Made by a program: the position numbers and the translations under genes
Part shown: positions 24,260-35,393 of the stretch, piece by piece
Position numbering within the stretch: the first letter of the stretch is position 1
Layout of the letters: every line of letters starts with the position of its first letter
Source: Setophaga petechia
Lineage: Eukaryota > Chordata > Aves > Passeriformes > Parulidae
NCBI GenBank assembly: GCA_024362935.1
Contig: JANCRA010000014.1
Coordinates: 6,095,001-6,159,000 of the forward strand
Direction: 5' to 3'
DNA: 64,000 nt
The notes under the pieces: generated by a model
What the model was told of the DNA's origin: nothing
The model's input: the letters and a program-made list of their open reading frames with translations, nothing else
Database searches by the model: none

Positions 24260-24730
24260 ATGAGTAGCGCGGAGGGGACACGGCCAGAGCCGCAGCTCTG
24301 CTCCAGCACTGAGGAGAGCTCGGGACTGCCAGGCTGCTGATTATCTCCAAGTTTGTTGGCGAGAGAACGCTCTGCCCCAGCGCGGCGGAGCTAAACCCTG
24401 AGGGGCAGCAGGAGAAGCACGCACCGAGGTCAAAGCCCCGCGAACGGGGATGGATAAATAAAGCAGCGCGGAGCGGAGCGCGGCTCCCGCATCACCTCGG
24501 GATGCGCCGCCTCACCTGGAGAGCGGGGCAGTTTTATGTAAATATTAGCAAAAAGCGAAGGCGAGGAGCTCCGCAGCCGCCTTTGATGCGGCTCCCGCGG
24601 CGGTGGCAGGCGCACAAAGGAGCTGAGGGCCGGAGCGGGCAGCGCTGGCAGCGGCAGCCGCATTGAGCAGCCCCGGGCCCGGCTCGGTCTCGGCGCGATG
24701 CTGCCGCACACGCGGGCCTGCAGCTGATAA
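24260..24730. promoter_or_regulatory. CpG island, probable promoter
   Basis: By hand count about 50 CpG dinucleotides fall in roughly 470 bp, with sampled lines between about 57% and 75% GC, whereas the surrounding tens of kilobases have only a few CpGs per line at most. No other island of this density exists in the window. CpG islands of this type mark promoters, often of developmental or long non-coding transcripts, or Polycomb-type regulatory sites. A TATA-like ATAAATAAA lies at 24454-24462 on the plus strand between GC-rich flanks, and a minus-strand splice donor lies at 24511-24517. Direction of transcription is not certain, although the donor favours the minus strand. Confidence 0.85.
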
Positions 24731-24783
24731 CGCTGTAATAGTCCTCCTTTGAGGACCGGGGCTCCTGTGTGCTGATTACCCAT
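24430..24783 (-). other. 117-codon open frame in CpG island, possible first exon
   Basis: A minus-strand frame starts with ATG at 24783 and runs through the island. The product is rich in Arg, Pro, Ser and Leu, typical of translated GC-rich DNA, and has no domain I recognise. The frame crosses a consensus donor at 24511-24517, so if the strand is transcribed and spliced there, only its first ~90 codons would be exonic. It is more likely a chance ORF in a non-coding first exon than a protein gene. Confidence 0.2.
24511..24517 (-). promoter_or_regulatory. Consensus 5' splice donor (AG|GTGAG) on minus strand
   Basis: The plus-strand CTCACCT reads AGGTGAG on the minus strand, preceded by CTCTCC, giving CCAG|GTGAGG. 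It sits inside the CpG island, where a first-exon donor would be expected. A second, weaker GAGGTGAT lies just downstream at 24491-24498. No matching acceptor can be assigned within the window. Confidence 0.35.
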
Positions 24784-25110
24784 TTATCACACCTGGCAGC
24801 CCTGCTGAACTATAATTACTCTTCTCTTATCCTGCTGCACTGTCATGTCCGAGAGGAGAAGAGAGGCAAAGGCTCCTGCTAATGACACATTACCCTCTTG
24901 ACAAGCACTTGAAGGTTTTATTGTAAATATTCAAGATATAAAACATCTGAGATTCCCTTTTTAATTATAAAAAGCAATTTTCCGTGCCTCCCTCCGCCAC
25001 CAATAGTAAAGTTTAGGCGCCGTTATCCTTCGCTTCCTGCAAACAAACCCGGCTCCTTTGTCACCTTAACTCATTGCTGGGAGGGAACTCCGGTATCTCG
25101 GGGAAATTAT
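24731..25110. promoter_or_regulatory. Candidate deeply conserved enhancer beside the CpG island
   Basis: The block is repeat-free and dense in clean motifs: a T-box half-site TCACACCT at 24787-24794, an NK2-class site CAAGCACTTGA at 24902-24912 (TCAAGTGCTTG on the minus strand), and forkhead-like TGTAAATATT at 24922-24931, which also occurs in the island at 24537-24545 (TGTAAATAT plus T). Homeodomain words such as ATAATTAC, GCTAATGACA and TTTTTAATTATA are also present. CpGs persist at 25016-25105. There is no ORF. The combination resembles conserved non-coding elements flanking developmental genes, but conservation has not been tested. Confidence 0.45.
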
Positions 25111-26430
25111 CAAATGGAACGCCTGGAAAATGTGCCATTCGAACACACATCACTCTCCTACAAAAGTTACATTGCTGCCTCCCCCCCCCCAAAAAAAAAG
25201 GGGAAAATGTGCATTTATATTAAGAAATTAGGAAAAGGAGGAAGGAGAGAAAAAGTCCTGAGCAAATGGGTGGTGAGCGAGTCATTCATTGGGTGGCTCT
25301 TGGGAGATGTGCCTCTTATTGAGAGGAAAGGCCTTGCATAAACTAAAAATTAAAGATATGTGAGGTGCTGTGGTTTATCCAGCCTATTTATTGGTCTCCA
25401 GATGGAGGGCTGTGAAGCCAAAGATTTATCCCCCCTTGCTCTCATTATCAGCTGTGAGTTGTGGAGGTTAAAGAAGCCATGGGATTCCTCAAAAGAGTAG
25501 GGAATCCTAAACACTGTGATGTGGAGAACTAAAAACCTGAACAATCTTTAATTTGAGATATAAAAGAGATACTCCAGCCTCTACAATGATGGTATCAAGC
25601 ATTATTATATGTTATATGCTATATGTTCATTCCTACACCCATAATAGCATACAGTGCTCTAGCAACAAAGTACAGAAGGATTCCTGGAAATCTTGGAATT
25701 TGCCCAACCTATATTTTTCACCCAAGAAACTTGATAGCTAGGCTGATTTCACTCTCAGCTAAAAAAATGCCCAAACAGATAGCAAAAAAGCTATAGAAAA
25801 AAAATAAGCTGTAAACAGAAATTAATCCATTTATATGCATCCACAAGTCCACCAAGAAAACCAAATTGCAATCTGTTAAAAAACAAGGAGTCTTTAAGCA
25901 TTTCAGAGGGACCTGACTAAAGACAGGGCACTGTGCAAAAGGAATCCACAGACATTTCATTCCAAACCTTCTCATTACCCTTCTGTGCAGCAGCAGTCTG
26001 CTCAAACTTGGCTTATTTACTGATCTTCCTTGAATTCTAAGAGTTGCCCACAGTGAGAGGAAAGATGATGTGACAGATCCAGGAACTGTCCATTAGACAT
26101 TGGTGCTCTGGGTCCTTGCCTAGTTTGCTTAACAAGTGTAATGGCTGTGATGGCCACCCTGACAAGATTAGATGTGGGTTCCTTGTGAGGAGCACAGCAC
26201 CACCTCGGTGATGGCCAGGGAGCAGCAGTACATGACATGCTGCTGTGGGAATTGCAAACATTTAATGAACATAAATGTCCTTCCAGATAGACATACACAA
26301 GGATGGAAAACGGCAGCAATAAAAGTCGCTCAGACTCACACATCACAACTCAAGGCTGTGCTTGGAGCACACACACAATTTAAAACAATGGATACAACAG
26401 CTATTTTCTAACAATCACATGGATTTGTAT
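25111..26430. other. Unique non-coding DNA
   Basis: Begins with a ten-C then nine-A junction (25181-25199) that breaks up the preceding block. Short frames at 25114-25341, 25718-26005 and 26017-26346 lack domains. The part 25330-25560 is repeat-free and could extend the regulatory block. No transposon was recognised. Confidence 0.45.
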
Positions 26431-27300
26431 ATGTGACTGACTGCTCTGTAAAATACATTGAGATAATTAGATAAAAGTTATTTGGTGCTATTAGAGGCGA
26501 ATGATTCAAACTAATATTAGACTACAAATTACTGAACCCCTAAATGCCTGATTTTGGCATCCAGTGGTTCCTGCTTTGGGGTGAAACAGTCATTAGCACT
26601 TCACACGCTCTTAATAAAAGAAATTGCAGCGGTCAGGCTTAAAATGACCATTTTCTCCATCTATTCACAACGATTTGAGGTTCCTAGACTGAAATATTAA
26701 CAGCCTTGCTGAACCAGAATTATTCTGCTTCTCTCGCTTTCTGCCTGCTTCTGTCAGAAAGCCACGGAGCATAGAATGGCAGCGCACAGCTAACCAGATA
26801 ATTGATATCTCCCCAGCCTATTCACGGTGGGAACCTGTCAGTTAGAGTCTAAAGACACATAGGCACGCTATGAAAATGAACTTACATAAGTCTCCCTGTG
26901 AACTGAATGCAGCCAACATTTTGATGTTTAATTGGCTGGGTCCGGTTTACCAGCGCACACGTGTATTCCAGGGCTGCGCGCCGCACTCCGGCTCCTCCTG
27001 ACAGATCTATTTAGTCAGGAGGAGGTGTATTTTCCCAAGGTAATTGCTCAGAATCATGCTTCCAAAGTCAAACTGATTCAAACTTTGCTTATTCACTCCT
27101 TGCAGACACACGAGCAGGACTGTTTGAAAGCAAATGAAAAATCCATAGATCAATGTACGGAGCCTTCCCCACACAGTGCCACGGAGGGAGTCTATTTCAA
27201 ACAGGGCTGGTTGTCAGCAGCAGTTACTGCCAGCATCTTTTTAAATATACATCTTTCAGAGCAATGCAGGTCTTTGAGATAATGAAAGATTTGCAACTAC
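26431..27300. promoter_or_regulatory. Candidate conserved non-coding element cluster
   Basis: About 870 bp without repeats, with preserved CpGs and clear homeodomain/GATA words: CAGATAATTGATATC near 26796-26810, TAATTGG at 26929-26935, and a CpG cluster at 26940-26995 (GCGCACACGTG, CTGCGCGCCGC). A 116-codon plus frame (26932-27282) crosses this DNA but its product has no family resemblance. The inference is a regulatory element some 2 kb from the CpG island. Confidence 0.4.
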
Positions 27301-29604
27301 TATATTATCCACTGAGAAGAAATACACAGACTCAAATTGGGCACACTCCAACGCGTAGGTCCCTACTAAGTAGGAGGAAAAAATAATTGACAGTTATTCA
27401 AGTATTTGTGAATATTTTTTACCTAGACTTATTCCCCTAATTAATAGGGCATGTCTGATAAAGTGTGATTTTTAGAGACTTTTTCCTGTGGGCTTAGTGG
27501 CTGGATGTGAAAGCATTTGGAAATCATTTCCTTACACCTGACATGGCATACACAATCCCAAATTACTCATTTTGCACCTCTTTGGCTTCAAACCAACAAC
27601 TTTAAAAAGAGTTAGACTGTCTCATCACTTATATGTCACAAAGACTGGGGATAAAACTCATGTTTTACTTGTCTGCACAGCAGAGTGGGTTCTAGGTCTT
27701 TCTATTGCTGAAGCAAATATCTACTCAGTATTTCCTAAAGTTTCTCATCAATTTAGACAATCAAGACATATTTGACTCTATTTTCTGTATCCCCTTAAGA
27801 CTATAAAGAAATTGAATGATTTCCAGAGATGTTGTTCTCATTCTGAATCCAAAACACAGCACTGTAACAGCTACTGGGAAGAAAGGAACACAATGCTAGC
27901 TGAAACCAGGACACCAAGTCATGACTCAAAATCATTTTGATAGAGAGGCTTTAGCACTTGTGCTACTCAAGGAAGGACAGCAGCTTACAGAAAATTTTAA
28001 CCACAGGGGGAGGCAAAAGCTGTGTTACACAGGGTGTTTGCACCACAGCATCCACAAGCAGCTTCCTCCCCGCAAAGCTTGGATCAGGACAGCATTCCCA
28101 CTGTGCTGACGTCGCCTTTGATAACTTTGAGAGGCAGTAAAACCTGGACAGAAAACACCTGCAGCTGTGTTGGGGAAAGGAAACACAACCTCTTCTGTAC
28201 TCCCTGGATTAAAAACCTTTGTGGTTTCTCGGTTGTAGATGGTACTGTCACATTTTCCCACCATACCCTATCAGCTTGTCTTAATTCACCCAGGATTTAA
28301 AAAGTGGCACATCTGGAGGGAGAGCTGTATGGAGGGGGACTATGGGGAAGGATCAGCTCTCTGCTCCCAAAACTAAAGCACTTCTTTCTGACACCACTCC
28401 CAGAGTGTCCCTTCAGGCCCTTCCTTTTCCAAGATAATTACACAAAGGACTGAGTGTCACTCACAGCTTCACTCCTTCATCTCCAGGAGCACAACAAGCC
28501 TCCAAACCTGCAGGGCCTGCTTACAATTCAGGTAAACATAGGAGCAGGTTTCCAATTTATGTAGGTTTTTTTTTTCCTCTTCTGAAAATATAAGCTAATG
28601 GAAAAAATATTTTTACACATTATTAATACACATTAATGATAAAACTAGTGAGCATTAGTTCCAGAAGGGCACATTTTCTGTAATGATGAAGAACGATGTA
28701 TAAATTAACATTACACAGCTCCACAGGTCCATTTCTGGCCCAACCATGATTAAATTAACTACAAAAAGGTACTTGACACAACCAGTGTGACACTTGACTG
28801 AATTTGGGAGTCATGTAGGGATCTCACTGAAAACCAGGATGCTAAATAAATCCATCTTACAATAATGACCACGTTTATGTGTATTATTTAATACCATGGA
28901 GCGTTTATTCCATTGTTAATGTTTCAACAAAACAAAATAAATTGTGCTTTCACCTCCATTCACAGCTCTGCTAATAAACTGGAGTTTTTCCCAAATGCAT
29001 GGCCTTGAAACAATAAATTCTTAAGCTTCTCACAGAACCAGTTTTTAAGAAGGCATAGCGTGTTTTAGAGATCCCTGCTATCAGTCTTTAAACACATTTT
29101 AATTTGACTCATCAGATACTCACATTTCACCATCTGATCTGGAAGCTGGTTAATCAATTAATTGGTTTATTCCTATATATTTCAGTACATTTTACTGAAT
29201 TCAATAAATGACTGCTTTATCAATTCATTTTGTTAACAGGCTGGTTTCTTCATTGGGCTTAATTTAATTTGATTTCACTGTAACAGCTGACATATGGGGA
29301 TATTTAAAAAAAAGGGTACTTCTGCACAAAAGCAACTTCTTGGAAGCAGGATAAAGACATTCAGAGAGTTATGCTTTCTGCTTAATTTTTTTGCCTCTAA
29401 AAAAACAAAGCTACTTGAAAGAAGAAAGTTAAGAGTAAGTTAATTGCTTAACAAACCATAAAAAAACATAGAAAAGAACTGAAAAGAGAATAGGGACACT
29501 CAAACTAGTGAAAATTCAGGACTATTTTTAATAATTGGAGTTCTTAGGGGCATAAGAATTATATATCAGTTTAAAAGCATGAGTAGTGTTTTGAACTTTA
29601 CAGC
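27301..29604. other. Unique AT-rich non-coding DNA
   Basis: Mostly repeat-free. The part 28560-29280 is very AT-rich with TTAATCAATTAATTGG-type homeodomain words near 29150-29165. Overlapping frames at 27921-28300 (sense) and 28025-28264 (antisense) have no domain. Confidence 0.4.
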
Positions 29605-29622
29605 AAAAAAAAAAAAAAAAAA
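29605..29622. repeat. Poly-A run (18 nt)
   Basis: Uninterrupted A-run. No SINE or processed gene body is recognisable upstream. Confidence 0.9.
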
Positions 29623-29763
29623 GAAATCTGTTTCAATTCTTTTCTCCCCTGAAAAGATAATTTCCCCTCAAAGGCCACAAGCTTCCCATAACATGTTTTC
29701 AGAACTACAGAACTGAACACTCAGAGTTGAAAACTTTCCTTTATAGAGCAAAAGGCTGAAGAG

Positions 29764-29785
29764 AAAAAAAAAAAAAAAAAAAAAA
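29764..29785. repeat. Poly-A run (22 nt)
   Basis: Uninterrupted A-run about 140 bp after the previous one. No mobile element is recognised between them. Confidence 0.9.
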
Positions 29786-29850
29786 GAAAAGCCAACACCC
29801 CATCCCAGAAATAAACCTGCCATTGTTATATCCTTGTGAGACTGCAGGAT

Positions 29851-30200
29851 AATAAAACCTCATTGTTTTTTGTTTATCAGATGATAGAACTTATGAATTT
29901 TTAAAGGAATGTCTTTTACACCAGACAGGTTATTTCTGTAGGCTAATTTTTCATAGCCACTTTGCATTGAAACCTCCGGCTTCATGAAGATGATATTTCT
30001 AGAACAATTCTATTTTTCTTTTTTTATCACCTTAGTAGTCTTTTCCCAGCTGTATCCACAGGGGAATGGAAATACCCAATTGCAAACGTGACAGCGCTGA
30101 CTTCTGCAAAGTAGCTTAATTACTCATTACGAGATTCCATCAACAGAAGCTCCGGTCTGTGGTTTTGTAATAAGTGCTGTTATCTTCCCTTGGATTTTCA
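29851..30200. promoter_or_regulatory. Candidate conserved non-coding element
   Basis: Repeat-free, no ORF, with isolated CpGs (CCTCCGGCTTC, AACGTGACAGCGCTGAC, ATTACGAGATTCC, CTCCGGTCTG) in an AT-rich context and paired homeodomain words (TTAATTACTCATTACG at about 30117-30132). Retention of CpG in AT-rich DNA is a common sign of constraint. This is inference only. Confidence 0.35.
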
Positions 30201-31330
30201 TTCCTTCACAAAGGGGGATATGGCAGGGCTTTCCACATCCCCATTTTATATGGAGAGGAATGAGAGAATTTTAATGCATGAATTTGATGTCATTAACAAT
30301 GCTGACAGCTGTTTAATCCCAGAGGAAACAACAGCTGAGTCCCAACTGCACCCCCCAAAAAAAAAAAAAACAAAAACAAAGAAAACAAAACAAAACCAAA
30401 AAAAAAATTAACTCTTCAGTGCATCTCGTTTTAGGTACACTATGAATCAAATTACCCCTTACCTACAGTGCTTGTCAATTCTTTAGTAATCAGTAACCTC
30501 GACTGATAACAACAAAAGCTACTCCATCCTGACTGCTAGACTTTAGTTCCAAAAGCACATTTATTAAATGGTCCTCCTCTAAATTAACCATTAATTAAAA
30601 TTTAATTCCCCCTCAAACACAATGTGAAATAAGCCAGCACAAATAGTAATGACAATAGTATAAACTAGAAATATAGGTGAAGCAGAGTTCTGAAAAATAA
30701 TGTTGATTAATGCAAAAGTATAAAATACATTTAAAATGGATCCTCCAGCAGAAGCAGAAAATACAATATGGGTTATGCTGCAACTCTGTTACTGTCCAAT
30801 TTAAAATAGAATGTTTATATATAAGCCAATGACAGCAAATTTGCTTTTGTTCTGTTCCCCCCTCCCCATACACACACACATGCACACACTACAAGGACTT
30901 TGTAAGGGTATGGAATCAAAAGGAGTATTTCTCCTTTTGATATATTTAGGATATATACCCACACTTTTTAAATCAATTTATTTTTTCATTTGTTATGCCA
31001 TCATTTGCCATGTACACTTTTTTTTTTGAGTTTTGCTACTGACTCAAATGTTAGAAGACCCAAGCTCTAGCTGATTAAGACATATCTTTACAATCTGCAG
31101 CCCTCATGTAACAGATAAAGCTTTCTAAGCCCTGCCTTGGGAAGGCTCCCATCCATTCAGAACATTAGACTTTAAACAGATGTCCAAAGTATTCACGTTA
31201 TAAACAGCAACATTATACGAATTTAAATCTCACTCTTTGTGTGACCATCCTCTCTTTAATAGCAGCTGCTCCCCTTCATCTGGGAGTGGGGCTGCCTCTG
31301 CAGGGGGACAGGGACACCCCTCTCCATCCC
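30201..31330. other. AT-rich DNA with simple repeats
   Basis: Holds an A/C-rich run at 30351-30410, a CA tract at 30870-30889 and a T-run at 31019-31028. The last 30 bp lead into the minisatellite with degenerate GGGACAGGGACAC-like text. No gene was recognised. Confidence 0.6.
30915..30941. repeat. Perfect 11-bp stem-loop
   Basis: ATCAAAAGGAG at 30915-30925 and CTCCTTTTGAT at 30931-30941 are exact reverse complements around the 5-nt loop TATTT. No promoter or transcript context is visible. The stem is AT-rich at the base and purine-rich on one arm. Confidence 0.6.
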
Positions 31331-31830
31331 AGGGAGGGCTCTGGGGACAGGGATGTGCCAGGGAGGGCTCTGGGTATGGAGATGTCCCAGGGAGGGCTCT
31401 GGGGACAGGGATGTGCCAGGGAGGGCTCTGGGTATGGAGATGTCCCAGGGAGGGCTCTGGGGACAGAGAGGTGCCAGGGAGGGCTCTGGGGACAGGGATG
31501 TCCCAGGGAGGGCTCTGGGGACAGGGATGTCCCAGGGAGGGCTCTGGGGTCGGGGATGTCCCAGGGAGGGCTCTGGGTATGGAGATGTCCCAGGGAGGGC
31601 TCTGGGGACAGGGATGTGCCAGGGAGGGCTCTGGGGACAGGGGTGTCCCAGGGAGGGCTCTGGGGACAGGGAGGTGCCAGGGAGGGCTCTGGGGTCAGGG
31701 ATGTCCCAGGGAGGGCTCTGGGTATGGAGATGTCCCAGGGAGGGCTCTGGGGACAGGGAGGTGCCAGAGAGGGCTCTGGGGACAGGGATGTGCCAGGGAG
31801 GGCTCTGGGGACAGGGATGTGCCAGGGTGA
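31331..31830. repeat. 29-bp minisatellite, 17 copies, G-quadruplex-prone
   Basis: Seventeen complete 29-bp units run in strict register (starts at 31331, 31360, 31389 and every 29 bp to 31795), with a degenerate eighteenth. Sixteen begin AGGGAGGGCTCTGGG and the copy at 31766 has AGAGAGGG. Differences cluster in the second half: ACAGGGATGTGCC is the commonest, while TATGGAGATGTCCC marks copies 2, 4, 9 and 14. Eleven copies contain four G-runs of at least three separated by loops of 1, 4 and 3 nt. Long overlapping ORFs here (197, 265 and 165 codons on plus, 215 on minus) are by-products of a stop-free unit, not evidence of a gene. The absence of indels between copies implies recent expansion or homogenisation. 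Confidence 0.97.
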
Positions 31831-34800
31831 CAGAGCTGGACGAGCTCTGAGCTCTGGGGAGGCAGCAGGCTGTGAACTCCAGTCCCTGCATCATGAAGAA
31901 CACAAAGGTCTCCCTGCCAGACTAAACTCTGGGCACAGCAAATGTGCTGCTCAAATGCTTCCTAACAAGATGTGCAGTCATATTTTCTTGTGGTTAATAT
32001 GGCAGAGGGTGAGGGAAGAACAGATTTTTACCTTTTGATGTTCAGAAACAGTTCATTCTCAATAGGAGAATATTATGTGACAAATGTGCCAGACTTCTTT
32101 TTTTTTTTTTTTTTGTGGTAATATTGCTCTTTGCAAATGGCACACATCCAATCCAATTGAATGTAATAAAATGAAACAATCTGTGCCATCTTCAATGGGT
32201 TTAATCTATACCATGTTAATGAATCCTTAAACAGACGTGCATGATGTTTTTCTGAAATACATGTAGTTAGACTGTGCTCAGTGTACTTGTCAGCTTGAAA
32301 ATAATTTCTGCTTGAGAGACCACCTGCTATCATCACCCTATTTAGAAGCAGCTCATATTTATTTGGAAAAGAGAAATAATAGTTAAATAAAGAAGCAACT
32401 TCTCTTAAGCAAGGACAGTAAAATAGCTTGGATCCTCTCTGCACAGTCAGGGATATTTTTTTTCTCTCTTTTTTTTTCCCCTTTGCACCAGCTGCTTCCA
32501 AAAATTTCTGGTACATTTGTACTAATGCAGCAATAGGCAAAAGCTGCTTATTCTCATCTCTCAGTGTTCCCCCATTCCCTTTCTGATAAACTAAAATATT
32601 TGAGTTGAAAAGATGAAGTGAGTTATGTGACAGGTTTCAAGCATTATGCAATATGGGTTGCATTACACTGTATCATATAATTTTAAGTTAATAAATATGC
32701 CAGAAAAGCATATTTGTAATTGATGAAATACCTAAATACTAAGTACATAGTATATGTTATTCTTCTATTTACACTCTGCAAATGGAACAAAGAAATATTA
32801 TGCTTCTACTCCCCAGCGCTTATTTGCTGAAAAGATGGAGTAAATTAAATCAACTTTTCCTAAAAAGATACCTAAAATAAAACACATTTTTCTGGCAAAT
32901 ACTATTAGCAAAACCATTAGTTTTCAGCCACAAAAGAATAAAAGAATTAATCAATCAATCAATAAGGTTGTGAGAAACTGTATGAACACCAGGATAGGTT
33001 GTATAAAAGGACACCTAAAGAATGTTTAGCCACCTAAACCCAAAATCAACAAACCCTCCAATTATCTGTGCAACTGCAGGTGCACAACCTGTCCTGCTGA
33101 CTGTGTGATGCCAACAGGACAATATTCAGGCTCATTTTGAGTTTATGGGATTTTCTGGTTTAGTAACCAGAAAAAAGTGCAAAATAGTGTAAAGGTCACC
33201 ACCATGCAGAGGAATCAAGAAATACAATTTTCACTCTTTGGACCAACAGCAGATTAAAAAAGAGAGATAGGAAGAAAGAGAGGAAAAGTTCCATGCCAGG
33301 GAATATTTGCGTGCCAGTGGTGTACTAATCAGAACCATGAATTTGAAAAAGTGAATTTTACAGCAGCACAATAAAAATTTGTCTATGTCATAGATAAGGA
33401 CATTTGAAGCACATACTCAGTGAAAATGTAATGTGTGGACTGTATGTTTGTGGGGTTTCTTCGTTTCAGTGTGTGCTGGAATGTCATCATGTGCAGAGAA
33501 TGGACTAAACTGATACTGGTTTGAACATGAACAGGTAAAAATAACTTTTGCACAGCTGAGGAATCCATAACTGATACTGGTCTCCAAACCTGAGACAGTT
33601 ATTGTTTTCCTCGAGGTATAAAATTGATTTTACACCAGCCTGCTGTTGGGATCAGGCTCATCTCACTGTGCATAGAGATGATCTTTGGTATCTGTGGCAG
33701 GAAAGCCCCTCCTACCTGACAGCTGAGGTGACAGGATTTAATAGATGGTTAGATAACTCTCCATTGTGAGCAACTGAATTTTCTCCCTGTTTATATCTTC
33801 ATATTTGTGTACAGTTTTAAAGGTGGAGGTAAATAACACCACAAAAAAAAATCCAGCTGAGAAGACACTGCAGTAACAACATGGAAGAGCCTGTGTGCTG
33901 CTGCTCTCATGAACAATTTTACATGACACGGTTTTTATGCTCAGCCTGAACACATTAACTGCAATAGTTTTTTGGGAGGGAAAAAGAGTTTTTAGGGGTT
34001 TTTTTCTCTCTTTAACAGTACAGCTGCTCACCTCTGTAATGGGTTGCTGCCACAACAAGCTTTACATCAAGTTATCTTAAGAAACCACACGGAAATGTCA
34101 GTTCTGTTACTGCTAAGTGGCATTTCTGATACAGCACATCCGAGGAGCTGGACCTCAGAGACACTGCTAATTTGTTTCCTGGTGTAATTCCAAGTGCTGG
34201 TTTTGAGCTGAGAAATGCTTTGTTGTGTTTTCTGTGGTGACTTTTACAGAATCCTTCTCTGTGTGTTCCAAGGTGGAAGCTGAGACTGTTGAACTGACAG
34301 TACCTGTATTTGTATGAGTGGGAGTAAGGTTGTTCTCCTCACAGAAACTCTTCCTTTCCCCATATGAAGTCTTCTTTTGCAGGGCCATGCAAATCCAAAT
34401 CTAACCCCAAGCTTCCTCTGAGCTCATGATGAAAAGATTAAAATCATCCATAGAGCCACCAAGATCACAACCCTGAAGACAAACCTGGAGTGTTGAATTC
34501 CTTGCTAAGGACATATAGGTCACAAAAGATAGTGGGTTTCTTGTCAGGATTCAGTATTTAATAGGATTAAAAGAAATCTTGAATTAATAAACAAAGATCT
34601 GATCTTTGGAGACAAATAGAAACACAAGAAATAAAGGAAAAATGCTGAGAAATCTTGTGAAGTTCTAACATAAAGTCAATCATGTTTTCTTAAAGCTACC
34701 AGACACTGAGCAGTGGGACAGAAATCTTTGCTGTGGTTTTAGTAAATTCTGAACATCTTTTCCAGACAGGATTAAAAAAACCAGATGTGCTTTTTTTGTT

Positions 34801-35377
34801 GCATTTTTACATTTCTAGTATTATTCTTGTGCAAACTAAACAGACACATTGCTTAAACACATAATAACTTGAAGATGTCTTCTTAACATCACCAACTGAA
34901 AATTTACTTTTAAAAAGTTTGTTCCTCCTAAATGCAAAACAATTTTCCCTTCCTTCCTTCCTAAGCAACAGTGATTACTCCTGCTTGCTGTTCCCTTCTG
35001 CATACCTGAGTTTTACTAATTACCAATAAATTCAGCAGAGTTACATCTCATTTCAGGAATTCTTTGAGAATCAGAGATTATTTCTGGTCAGGAATGACAA
35101 AGCACACTGCACAAAACATTTCTGCATCAGTGATGGAACACGTTACAAAGAATAATTAATATTATTTTAAACAGGAAAAAAATCCTAGGATTTTGATGAG
35201 AATTATCTAGAAGAAAGAAAGGCAATGATGGAAGTTCAGGCTGTCAGCAGAGGTCACAGAAAGGGACCCTCAAATATTTCTATATCTTAAACGTGGTGCA
35301 ACCCATCAAACTTAGTGTAAGATTCTAAAATGAAAGATGAAATTACATTAAAACTTAATGTACCTGTGCTAGAAACT

Positions 35378-35393
35378 AAAGTCAATTGACTTT
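35378..35393. repeat. Perfect 16-bp palindrome
   Basis: AAAGTCAATTGACTTT equals its own reverse complement. It has the form of a dimeric factor site centred on CAATTG, but no family assignment is secure and there is no neighbouring gene. Confidence 0.6.

Noticed and set aside
24430..24783. 117-codon ORF in the CpG island as a confirmed protein
   Set aside because: Arg/Pro/Ser composition is typical of translated GC-rich promoter DNA. Kept only as a possible first exon at low confidence.
29605..29785. Two poly-A runs as tails of retroposed genes or SINEs
   Set aside because: No gene-like or SINE body upstream and no clear target-site duplication seen.
31241..32038. 265-codon ORF (and 197-, 165- and minus-strand 215-codon ORFs) as a glycine-rich protein gene
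   Set aside because: All are produced by the 29-bp stop-free minisatellite. Every plus frame is open with the same cyclic peptide, and no flanking exon or start context supports a gene.
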